In this document: in pieces, positions 1 through 6,924 of the stretch
Numbering within the stretch: the first letter of the stretch is position 1
How the letters are laid out: every line of letters starts with the position of its first letter
Source: Balneolaceae bacterium
Lineage (GTDB): Bacteria > Bacteroidota > Rhodothermia > Balneolales > Balneolaceae
DNA: 11,357 nt
NCBI GenBank assembly: GCA_007126675.1
Contig: SLAU01000205.1
Location: 1-11,357, forward strand
Reading direction: 5' to 3'
Made by a program: the position numbers and the translations under genes
Notes under the pieces: generated by a model
Database searches by the model: none
What the model was told of the DNA's origin: nothing
What the model saw: only the letters and a program-made list of their open reading frames with translations

Positions 1-495
1 ATTATGGAAGCTGTTAAAGAATTTGTAAAACAGGGAAGACCGGTAATGGGAATCTGCAACGGCTTTCAAATTCTTCTCGAAGCATCCCTTTTGCCCGGGG
101 CCATGCTCCATAATGAAAAGCTTCGGTTTGTATGCAAGCACGTTAACATCCGTGTAGAAAACAGCTCCTCCATATTTACCGGCAGTTTAAACAAAGGCGC
201 TGTTTTAAACATCCCGGTATCGCACGGTGAAGGAAACTATTTTATCGATGATGACGGGCTGAAATCACTTCAGGACAATGATCAGATTCTGTTTCGCTAT
301 TGTGATGAAAATGGGAAGCTTACCCAAGGTTCAAATTTTAACGGATCAACAGATGCTATAGCCGGAATTATCAATAAGCAGGGTAATGTTTTAGGGATGA
401 TGCCGCATCCTGAACGGGCAATTGATCCGCTGCTCGGCTCAACAGATGGAAAATTACTTTTTGAATCTTTGCTGAACAGTCTACAGGCAGTATAG
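1..495 (+). CDS. purQ: Phosphoribosylformylglycinamidine synthase, glutaminase subunit PurQ (5' end outside window)
   Basis: PurQ is a class I glutamine amidotransferase. It releases ammonia from glutamine for PurL, which converts FGAR to FGAM in purine synthesis in the cytoplasm. The visible 163 residues (numbered from the ATG at base 4) carry the nucleophile Cys18 in a GICNGFQIL motif, the HGEG segment at 74-77, and the catalytic His135 and Glu137 in MPHPER. Free-standing PurQ proteins are about 225-230 residues, so roughly 65 N-terminal residues are missing. The frame is open to base 1, and the Met at base 4 matches an internal position of the family just before the nucleophile elbow, so it is not the start. 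The stop is TAG at 493-495. lptB follows after 26 nt, probably in the same transcript. The motifs leave little doubt about the family. Confidence 0.95.
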   Translation: MMEAVKEFVKQGRPVMGICNGFQILLEASLLPGAMLHNEKLRFVCKHVNIRVENSSSIFTGSLNKGAVLNIPVSHGEGNYFIDDDGLKSLQDNDQILFRYCDENGKLTQGSNFNGSTDAIAGIINKQGNVLGMMPHPERAIDPLLGSTDGKLLFESLLNSLQAV

Positions 496-521
496 TTTTT
501 CTAAATTAAACAACTCAGTTA

Positions 522-1283
522 ATGTCTGCCCCTGAACAATCAACACCCTTAAAATTACACAGCAAAAATCTTGTGAAAAGCTACAGGGGCAGGGTGGTTG
601 TGGATCATGTATCCATCAATGTAAAGCAGGGAGAAATTGTGGGATTGCTGGGTCCTAACGGTGCCGGTAAAACAACCACATTTTATATGTTTACCGGTGT
701 TATACGCCCTAATAAAGGTCAGATATTTTTAAATGAACGCGAACTTACCGGCATGCCAATGTATCGCAGGGCTCGGCTGGGTATAGGGTACCTGGCGCAG
801 GAAGCAAGTGTATTCCGAAATCTTACCGTTCGCGAAAACCTGGAAGCTGTTCTTGAATTTCACTCCGTTCCCAAAAAGCAGATTCGGGAAAAAGCTGATC
901 ATCTGATTGAAGAATTCGGCCTGGAGAAGGTTGTGAATAACAAAGGCTACAGCTTGTCAGGTGGTGAAAGAAGAAGAACTGAAATAGCCCGGGCACTGAT
1001 TACAGATCCAAAGTTCATATTACTCGACGAACCTTTCGCCGGTGTTGATCCTATTGCAGTTGAAGATATACAGGAAATTGTATCAGACCTGGGTAACAGG
1101 AACATTGGTATTTTCATAACCGATCACAATGTTCACGAAACTCTGGCAATTACCGACAGGGCGTATCTAATGTTTGAAGGTAAGATTTTAAGAGAAGGCA
1201 CCGCCGAAGCGCTGGCTGAAGATGAAGAAGCAAAAGAACTATATCTTGGAAAACAATTTAAACTGGACAGATATCAGAATTGA
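522..1283 (+). CDS. lptB: LPS export ABC transporter ATP-binding protein LptB
   Basis: LptB is the cytoplasmic ATPase of the LptB2FGC complex, which extracts lipopolysaccharide from the inner membrane and drives it along the Lpt bridge to the outer membrane. The 253-residue protein has all ABC landmarks in order: Walker A GPNGAGKT at 44-51, Q-loop Gln93, signature LSGGE at 145-149, Walker B FILLDEP at 165-171, D-loop around 173-176 and H-loop His202. The stretch GERRRTEIARAL and the FAGVDP after Walker B are typical of LptB rather than of other short ABC ATPases. Length is slightly above the roughly 241 residues of E. coli LptB, with a short extra N-terminus. The ATG at 522 has no clear Shine-Dalgarno sequence, as is common in Bacteroidota. 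No lptF, lptG or lptC lies beside it here. Its TGA stop is 2 nt before the ATG of the rhodanese gene. Confidence 0.93.
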   Translation: MSAPEQSTPLKLHSKNLVKSYRGRVVVDHVSINVKQGEIVGLLGPNGAGKTTTFYMFTGVIRPNKGQIFLNERELTGMPMYRRARLGIGYLAQEASVFRNLTVRENLEAVLEFHSVPKKQIREKADHLIEEFGLEKVVNNKGYSLSGGERRRTEIARALITDPKFILLDEPFAGVDPIAVEDIQEIVSDLGNRNIGIFITDHNVHETLAITDRAYLMFEGKILREGTAEALAEDEEAKELYLGKQFKLDRYQN

Positions 1284-1285
1284 TT

Positions 1286-1606
1286 ATGAATGAAATAGAT
1301 GTAAATGAACTAAAAGAAAAACAGGAAAGCAATAAAGCTCCTTTTCTTTTAGACGTTCGTGAAGAGTTCGAATATCACATCTCAAATATCGGAGGCAAAC
1401 TGATTCCACTTAATCAGCTGCCTGACAGGCTCAGCGAAATAGAAGATAAAAAGGATGCAGAGATAGTGGTTATGTGCAGATCCGGCAGCAGAAGTGCGGA
1501 TGCTTGTGAATTACTAAAAAAAGAGGGTTTCACCAATGTTGTTAACCTGAAGGGTGGTATTAATGACTGGGCCAGAAAAATCGATACCTCTCTGCCTGTC
1601 TACTGA
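1286..1606 (+). CDS. Single-domain rhodanese-like sulfurtransferase
   Basis: This 106-residue protein is one rhodanese domain with nothing attached. It has the DVRE motif at 23-26, the active-site loop CRSGSRS starting at Cys64, and the closing GGINDWA at 90-96. Cys64 would carry a persulfide. The six-residue loop is the size seen in sulfurtransferases rather than in Cdc25-like phosphatases. There is no signal peptide, so it is probably cytoplasmic. The donor and acceptor cannot be told from sequence; related small proteins work on thiosulfate or as carriers in sulfur relay. I start it at ATG 1286, 2 nt after the lptB stop. A TTG at 1280 overlapping that stop would add only two residues and is less likely. 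The close spacing suggests translational coupling to lptB. It converges on rho, the stops being 4 nt apart. Confidence 0.88.
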   Translation: MNEIDVNELKEKQESNKAPFLLDVREEFEYHISNIGGKLIPLNQLPDRLSEIEDKKDAEIVVMCRSGSRSADACELLKKEGFTNVVNLKGGINDWARKIDTSLPVY

Positions 1607-1610
1607 GTGA

Positions 1611-2825
1611 TCAGGTGGTTGCTGCTATCTGAGCGAAAATCTCTTCGTTATTTTCAGTTCGTTTAATAACTTGAAGAAGCATTGCCATCGACTCTTTAGG
1701 GGATTTTTTCAGCAAAAATCTACGAACCATATTTCGCTCTTCCAGCGAGTCAGTAATAAACTTATCTTCGTTTCGGGTACCTGAGGCAGCAATATTAATT
1801 GCAGGGAAAATACGGTCGTTAGCAATTTCTCTGTCCAGTACCAGCTCAAGATTACCTGTTCCCTTAAACTCTTCAAAAATAAAATCATCCATTCTTGAAT
1901 TGGTTTCAATCAAGCAGGTAGCAATGATCGTTAAAGATCCTCCGCCCTCAATTTTTCGGGCAGAACCGAATATCTTTTTGGGAATTTCAAGAGCGCGGAT
2001 ATCAAGACCACCGGATAATGTTCGGCCTGAATTTGTTTGGGCTGCGTTGTAAGACCTTCCAAGACGTGTAAGTGAATCGATCAGCAATACAGCGTCTTCG
2101 CCAAACTCTGCCTTTCTCTTAAGGTAACCCAGTGCCATCTCGGATATACGTACATGGCTCTCCGTAGGTTTATCATTCGAAGAAGCAAAAACCTCGGCAT
2201 TGGTTGAGCGCAGAAAATCCGTCACTTCTTCCGGCCTTTCATCAACCAGCAGTATACCGGTGCTTATGTTTGGGTAATTATCGGTAATACTTTTCGCAAT
2301 TTTCTTAAGCAGAACGGTTTTACCAGTTCTGGGCGGAGCAACAATCAACGCTCTTTGACCTTTGCCAACCGGCGATACAAGATCAATTACCCTGAGTTCA
2401 TGATCGTCCGGGTTGTGCCCGAGTTTAATCTGCTGATCAGGCATTATAGGAGTTTGCAGCTCAAATCGATTTACTTTTTGCCAAAACTCAGGCTCACGGC
2501 CGTTTATCTTTTCAATTGAGTGTACATGGCGGTTACCACTTTGATCCTCTTCAAATTCTCCTTCAAGAAGTAATCCTGTTCTGAGATCATTTCTTTTAAC
2601 TTCATCAGGTTTTAAAAACGGATCTTTTGGTGTGTACCCGAACTCAAAATCAAGTTTTCTGATAAACCCATACCCTTTAGGATTGATTTCGAGTATACCG
2701 CTGTAACGCCCTCCGATCCGGGTTTGCTGATTGTGGTGAAACTGAGGAACAAATATGTTGTCCTTTTTCTTTTTTCCACCCTTTTTTTTGTGGTTTCGCC
2801 CTTTATTCTTTCGCGAACGTGCCAT
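1611..2825 (-). CDS. rho: Transcription termination factor Rho, short form with Lys-rich N-terminus
   Basis: Rho is the hexameric RNA-dependent ATPase/translocase that ends transcription at Rho-dependent sites and suppresses antisense transcription. In this 404-residue protein the cold-shock-like RNA-binding domain begins near residue 41 (YSGILEINPKGYGFIRK). The ATPase core has Walker A APPRTGKT at 163-170, DERPEEVT with the catalytic Glu at 195-202, Walker B at 244-250 followed by SLTRLGRSYN, the Q-loop LSGGLD at 270-275, and the R-loop KGTGN at 321-325. The motor therefore appears intact. The N-terminal helix bundle of E. coli Rho (about the first 47 residues) is not visible; a short basic tail (Lys/Arg/Asn/Gly, residues 1-22) replaces it. 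The ATG at 2825 is the first good start and has no clear Shine-Dalgarno site. The gene is separated from the upstream minus-strand run by a hairpin and probably has its own promoter. Confidence 0.96.
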   Translation of the reverse strand: MARSRKNKGRNHKKKGGKKKKDNIFVPQFHHNQQTRIGGRYSGILEINPKGYGFIRKLDFEFGYTPKDPFLKPDEVKRNDLRTGLLLEGEFEEDQSGNRHVHSIEKINGREPEFWQKVNRFELQTPIMPDQQIKLGHNPDDHELRVIDLVSPVGKGQRALIVAPPRTGKTVLLKKIAKSITDNYPNISTGILLVDERPEEVTDFLRSTNAEVFASSNDKPTESHVRISEMALGYLKRKAEFGEDAVLLIDSLTRLGRSYNAAQTNSGRTLSGGLDIRALEIPKKIFGSARKIEGGGSLTIIATCLIETNSRMDDFIFEEFKGTGNLELVLDREIANDRIFPAINIAASGTRNEDKFITDSLEERNMVRRFLLKKSPKESMAMLLQVIKRTENNEEIFAQIAATT

Positions 2826-2841
2826 GAATCTGTGTTAAATT

Positions 2842-2871
2842 AAAAAATAGTTTTTCTCTTGCAGCCGCAAT
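2842..2871 (-). promoter_or_regulatory. Candidate Bacteroidota-type promoter for rho
   Basis: Read on the minus strand, ATTG (2871-2868) is followed after 18 nt by TATTTTTT (2849-2842). The Bacteroidota primary sigma factor prefers TTTG and TAnnTTTG boxes about 19-21 nt apart, so this is an approximate match only (7 of 8 positions in the second box, TTG core in the first, slightly short spacer). It would give a leader of about 10 nt before the rho ATG. The region is AT-rich, so a chance match is quite possible. Confidence 0.25.
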
Positions 2872-2935
2872 TCAAGTAAATGTGTTACAAAGAGCTTAAA
2901 TGCTGCATTGAGATGAGGTAAAGAAAGTAAGAGAA

Positions 2936-2963
2936 GATGAAACGGCTCATTGGCCGTCTCATC
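2936..2963 (-). terminator. Hairpin terminator at the end of the glgB-to-TPR gene run
   Basis: An inverted repeat has arms GATGAGACGGC and GCCGTTTCATC on the minus strand around a 6-nt loop (2947-2952). All 11 positions pair in minus-strand RNA, one of them as G-U; in plus-strand RNA the same position is an A-C mismatch, so the hairpin is better suited to minus-strand transcripts. It lies 30 nt after the stop of the TPR gene and is followed by a pyrimidine-rich stretch (UUCUCUUACUUUCUUU) rather than a clean U-tract. It most likely ends the upstream run and separates it from rho. Confidence 0.65.
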
Positions 2964-2993
2964 AATATAAGGAAGGAAATGACAGATTAAAAA

Positions 2994-4307
2994 TTAACGT
3001 ACTGTGGTTGTTGCATTTATCCAGGCATAGCATTCATCTATACTCTCATCAACTCTTATAGTTTGTCCTGTTTCCCAGCCTCTGAAGAATTTGTCTTCAG
3101 TTGATGGAAGCACCGCAGTGTAAGTGTCATACTGTCTTCTGACGGCACTTGCGGTAGCGGGATCGTTTTCTCTGGCTTTGTCAAGGTAATCTAAGACAAG
3201 CCAGTATATTGATCTGTCATCCCTGTCAATAGTTCTGTTTCGGGTGCAATGTGAAATTGCAGCTGCATAAATTGAAGCCATACGCAGATATGGCTGCCCC
3301 CAATTTGGATCTACCTGAGAGGCTGCACGAGCATATTGCCTAGCTGACCTCAAGTTTCCGAGAAGTTGATAATTTTCTGCAATTTCGAGCTTCGTATTTC
3401 GCCTCGTCACATCATTTTCTGCAAGATCAACCGCCTCTTTCAGATATCTGATGGCTGATTCATACTGTGCTTCTGCACTTGCGTAATCTGCTAATTTTCT
3501 TGTGTTTTCGTAATTAGGGTTAATTTCATAAAGCCTTTCAGCCACTTCCAAAGCTTGTTCTCTGTTGCCCTGGTTTTCGTGCAATGAAGCGAGCTCAAAA
3601 AGTACTTCTTCGTTTTCGGGATCTTCATCAAGCTGAGACTCGAGGAATACAATCCTCTCTTCCGGGGATGAAAATATTTGATCTCTTGCCGCACTAATCT
3701 CATCTCTTACGTCGGATCCTGCAAACGGTTCAAGGACATCAATCATAGCGAGTGCTTCATCTCTGGCTCCAGTGCTTACATAATTTCTAAGCAAAATACG
3801 AACATAGTAACCATCAGCAGCTTCTGTGAGTCTTTCCGGGTTTAGTTGAAAGGCCTCTTCATATGCTTCATAGGCTTTATCCATACCACCGCGAATTTGA
3901 TTAGAATGCTCCTGGAAAAAGCGACCTTCCCGAAACTTCCAACGGAACATATCTATTTCATCTTCTGAGAACGTCTCGTATGCTTTATTAAAGACTGTTT
4001 GTGCGGTATCAAGATATGCAGACCTGAGTGACGGATCTGATTGTTTTTCAGACATTCCGACGTACACATCGATCATTCTCTCAAAATGCCTGTCAAGAGT
4101 GAAACGGGTTCCCTGAATCTCTCTTGGTTTTGCTTCCAGCATCCAACGGCCATACATCAATGCCATATCATAATTACCGGTTCGGAAATTATCATAAAAT
4201 ATGGAGTATGCATTTAAGTGGCTCATTCCAAACGGAGGCTCACTTTGTGCCTGTGAAGTAACCGTTAAACTGCAAAACAGTAATGCTAATGCTATGTATT
4301 TTTTCAT
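2994..4307 (-). CDS. Secreted tetratricopeptide-repeat protein, Bacteroidota type
   Basis: This 437-residue protein begins with a Sec signal peptide (MKKYIALALLFCSLTVTSQA, likely cut after Ala20), so it should be periplasmic or outer-membrane associated. Cys12 is preceded by Phe and does not form a lipobox. The body is helical with several TPR-like units: clear helix pairs lie at about 140-190 and 230-350, with units ending in NP/DP at 156, 230, 264 and 334. The C-terminal third is not plain TPR. It has a CTRNRTIDRDDRSIYWL block (354-370) and a tail ending CYAWINATTTVR. From memory, related Bacteroidota proteins end in a similar CWINETTTVR. Cys354 and Cys426 could form a disulfide. The gene is last in the run, 37 nt after the barrel gene, and probably partners it. 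Function is unknown; a protein-protein scaffold at the outer membrane is an inference. Confidence 0.85.
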   Translation of the reverse strand: MKKYIALALLFCSLTVTSQAQSEPPFGMSHLNAYSIFYDNFRTGNYDMALMYGRWMLEAKPREIQGTRFTLDRHFERMIDVYVGMSEKQSDPSLRSAYLDTAQTVFNKAYETFSEDEIDMFRWKFREGRFFQEHSNQIRGGMDKAYEAYEEAFQLNPERLTEAADGYYVRILLRNYVSTGARDEALAMIDVLEPFAGSDVRDEISAARDQIFSSPEERIVFLESQLDEDPENEEVLFELASLHENQGNREQALEVAERLYEINPNYENTRKLADYASAEAQYESAIRYLKEAVDLAENDVTRRNTKLEIAENYQLLGNLRSARQYARAASQVDPNWGQPYLRMASIYAAAISHCTRNRTIDRDDRSIYWLVLDYLDKARENDPATASAVRRQYDTYTAVLPSTEDKFFRGWETGQTIRVDESIDECYAWINATTTVR

Positions 4308-4344
4308 GATTCTAATGACTTGTTACTGATATACTGAATTTATA

Positions 4345-5652
4345 TTACTGAAATCTGGTACGTATAAACATAAATTCAGCAAGGTTCAGGGAAAGTTTAA
4401 AACCCCAGATAGATTCTTTAACTAAATTCTGAGATTCTGTTCCCCTCACACCATAATTAAAGCTCAGGTCAATTGATGATCTGCTCCTGGGTGATGGAAT
4501 TGCAACTCCTGCATGAAGCATATAAGTTTCAATATCCTGGCCTGAAATTGACAAAAAGCCATCATCGTAAGTTGCACCTACGCTATACCTTAAACTGGAA
4601 AGAAATCCAACACCCTGCGGCCTTGCGTATGCATGATATTGGTAGCCAACACCCATTTTTAACCTGTCTTCATAGTACCCCTGGTGCACGTTACTATAGC
4701 TGTAAACAGCAGAACTCCAGTTCTGGAACTGAAGCTCTGTAGTAAAACTATTAACGTTATTAATATGATATGTAATGCCAAAATTAAATTCCAATGGAAA
4801 TTCAACCGTTCCCGACCTTGTCGCTGAACCTTCATTCAACTCAACTTCTTCTGTCTGATTGTTCACATTCCGGAATGCACGGATTGACTGATCGGCATCA
4901 ATCGATACGGGTAAACTTAAAGAGCTGCCCACAACAAATTTGTCATCTTCCCTTAATAAACTGGTTAAACGCAGAGTACTTCCAAATCGATGGCCAAATG
5001 AATATCCGGTTCGGGACTCTACTATCCGGCTGTCTCGAAATTGAGTGTCAGAAAATGCGGTTATTGCTTCCTCTCGCTGAGAAAAAATAAGGGCTGAAGC
5101 GGCATATCCTATACTGAATGTTGAACCAAAGCTATAACCAAGTCCCATTTCAAACCTGTTTATGCCTCCGGTTCCCACCAAGTTCACACCATAGGTGGTT
5201 GTATCAAAAAACTCATTAGGCTGAAATTCATTTATTTCAACTCGTGTGTAGTCCGACCTGGTTAATGGCTGAAATGAAACAGACAAACCAAGCCGCTCAC
5301 TCTTTAGCGGGAAAGCAAACTGGAAACTATCGATAGAAACTAATGAGTTATTCGCATCAGAAATACCATCTGTCGCACTTAAGTTTGTAACACCAGCTGA
5401 TATCTGAGCTTGAGTAATGCCAATAAATCCCCAGTGTGAAGGATTACTAAGGCTTGGTGCAGTTCTGTTGATTACAGACACTCCATACAGCCCAAGACCA
5501 TGGCTGTAAGAAGAATATGAATCTGCGGGGGCTCCCATCCCAATACTTGAGTAAAAAGATCCGGTTCTCATCCTGTCAGGCTCAATAATCTGCGCTGATA
5601 CAACCAGAGGTGCTAATACAAATAAAAATAAAAGTGAAAGTCTTGCAATCAT
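4345..5652 (-). CDS. Outer-membrane beta-barrel protein, uncharacterised Bacteroidota family
   Basis: This 435-residue protein has a signal peptide (MIARLSLLFLFVLAPLVVSA, cut before Gln21). The rest is rich in alternating polar/aromatic strands with Gly, Ser, Tyr and Asn turns (for example 170-190 and 330-435), as expected of an outer-membrane barrel. After the signal there is FYSSIGMGAP, like the SPYSRYGIGD start of many Bacteroidota barrels, then NRTAPSLSNPSHWGFI, like the N-terminal plug or first strand of FadL-like proteins. The C-terminus (GFKLSLNLAEFMFIRTRFQ) recalls the LSLNERWFxKRK ending of a conserved Bacteroidota barrel that I remember lying beside a TPR gene. It is not a TonB receptor: no plug domain or TonB box, and it is too small. 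It sits 17 nt after the DUF4270-like gene and 37 nt before the TPR gene. A channel or transport role is possible but unproven. Confidence 0.8.
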   Translation of the reverse strand: MIARLSLLFLFVLAPLVVSAQIIEPDRMRTGSFYSSIGMGAPADSYSSYSHGLGLYGVSVINRTAPSLSNPSHWGFIGITQAQISAGVTNLSATDGISDANNSLVSIDSFQFAFPLKSERLGLSVSFQPLTRSDYTRVEINEFQPNEFFDTTTYGVNLVGTGGINRFEMGLGYSFGSTFSIGYAASALIFSQREEAITAFSDTQFRDSRIVESRTGYSFGHRFGSTLRLTSLLREDDKFVVGSSLSLPVSIDADQSIRAFRNVNNQTEEVELNEGSATRSGTVEFPLEFNFGITYHINNVNSFTTELQFQNWSSAVYSYSNVHQGYYEDRLKMGVGYQYHAYARPQGVGFLSSLRYSVGATYDDGFLSISGQDIETYMLHAGVAIPSPRSRSSIDLSFNYGVRGTESQNLVKESIWGFKLSLNLAEFMFIRTRFQ

Positions 5653-5669
5653 ACTACTAATTAATTGAT

Positions 5670-6890
5670 TTATTCCTCAGGCTTTATAGATGTTATAACC
5701 AATCTCGGTGTTTTGTTGGCCGGCCCATTGTGGTTATAAAGTTTAGTTGAATAAAAAATTCCGTTATTGGATTGAGCTGAAAAATATAATGTGGGAGTTT
5801 CATCTTCCCCAAATAAATGGCTTAAAACAAAATCAGTGGCATTTAATTTATAGATTCCATCTTCACTTCTGGTTGAAACAAAAAAGGCCTGTCTTGTAAA
5901 AATGTCATTGATAATACTTTCCGGCTCTGTAGCAAATGCATGTGCTCTTATAGAATTCACCAATGGACGCTCAAAATTTCCCTGCATGGTAATACTTTCA
6001 TGTTCATGAAAAACCAATTGAACATTAACAATTTGCTGGTTTTTGAATTGCCCGGAATCCAAGTCTAATTCTAATTTAAGTAAATTTTCAAGTGTGTTAT
6101 CAAGAATAAATGAATCGTTAGAATCGGGTACATTTTGGCGGGTCATTGTTGTTGCCCAGTCAAGCATCGGGAGCTCACCTGATAACTCTTCATCCTGATT
6201 TTCAACGATAAGCCTTGTTACTCCAACACCGAGTGTGTCATCTTCAGCCTGCTGATAGCGGAAAAAATGGGTGCGCTGATTTTGCCCTTCAGGCACAATT
6301 GCTAATCCTGGAAATTGATATCTGTAAGTTGAATCACGATCGGCGCTTTCACTATTAAATCTCTGTCTGAAATTCTGCACCCACGAAGCACTTAATTGAA
6401 CGTCCACTGTATTTTCGTTTCGTGCCGAAAAAGATCCCACAAGTATGTTTGACAGGGTTACAGGGGTATTATACTGCAGCTGCCTTCCACGCCAAATCTC
6501 ACCAACTTCATACACGTTATAGTTAACCCTTGTATCAACACCATATTGTTCAGGATTTAAAACCAGCCTTAATCTCACCTCAGATTCGCTTGTTATCTCT
6601 TCAATATCGCTTTGACTGATAGAGGGCTTTAACAGGGTTGCAGATTCTATTGTGCCGAATAGCGGATCTTCAACATAACCGGCAGCAGAATTAAGCAGCC
6701 TTCCTGAATAACCATTATCCGATAAAACCGTTATGTTTGTAATCTCAACCTCGGTGGTAATTACACGATCTTCAGGATCTTCAATTGCTCCTCCAACTGA
6801 TCCGGATTCCTGACAGCCTGTAAAAAAGCCAATCAATAATAAGGATGTAATTAACGCAGACAACCTGCTGAAGTGTTTACGATACTGCAT
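5670..6890 (-). CDS. DUF4270-like lipoprotein
   Basis: The product is predicted to be a 406-residue surface or periplasmic lipoprotein of unknown function. I start it at ATG 6890, which gives a compact lipoprotein signal, MQYRKHFSRLSALITSLLLIGFFTGC: positive residues, a hydrophobic core and lipidated Cys26 in FTGC (Phe at -3 is unusual but tolerated). An upstream ATG at 6977 would overlap the preceding gene by 53 nt and bury this signal. The mature part is mostly beta, with NSAAGYVEDPLFG (residues 67-79), matching the G-x-x-x-DP-x-FG feature I recall from DUF4270, and a C-terminal KTPRLVITSIKP strand like that in the same family. DUF4270 genes next to short GT5-like genes are familiar in Bacteroidota. 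The gap to the GT5-like gene is 34 nt and to the barrel gene 17 nt, so co-expression is likely. The family assignment is from memory and needs a profile search. Confidence 0.7.
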   Translation of the reverse strand: MQYRKHFSRLSALITSLLLIGFFTGCQESGSVGGAIEDPEDRVITTEVEITNITVLSDNGYSGRLLNSAAGYVEDPLFGTIESATLLKPSISQSDIEEITSESEVRLRLVLNPEQYGVDTRVNYNVYEVGEIWRGRQLQYNTPVTLSNILVGSFSARNENTVDVQLSASWVQNFRQRFNSESADRDSTYRYQFPGLAIVPEGQNQRTHFFRYQQAEDDTLGVGVTRLIVENQDEELSGELPMLDWATTMTRQNVPDSNDSFILDNTLENLLKLELDLDSGQFKNQQIVNVQLVFHEHESITMQGNFERPLVNSIRAHAFATEPESIINDIFTRQAFFVSTRSEDGIYKLNATDFVLSHLFGEDETPTLYFSAQSNNGIFYSTKLYNHNGPANKTPRLVITSIKPEE

Positions 6891-6924
6891 TTTAAGATTT
6901 GGTTTACTGCCGTTTATCAATTGA

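Noticed and set aside
1280..1288. TTG start for the rhodanese overlapping the lptB stop.
   Set aside because: ATG 1286 is two codons later, in the same frame, and needs no rare start codon; the difference is only two residues.
1600..1620. Palindrome CTGA-GTGA-TCAG as a bidirectional terminator between rhodanese and rho.
   Set aside because: The stem is only 4 bp with no T-tract on either side.
4239..4307. TPR protein as a lipoprotein through Cys12.
   Set aside because: The residue before Cys12 is Phe, which does not fit a lipobox, and a good signal peptidase I site follows at SQA-Q.
4473..5090. Plus-strand open frames of 89 and 98 codons opposite the barrel gene.
   Set aside because: They lie entirely antisense to a well-supported gene, and their translations show no domain, signal or sensible composition.
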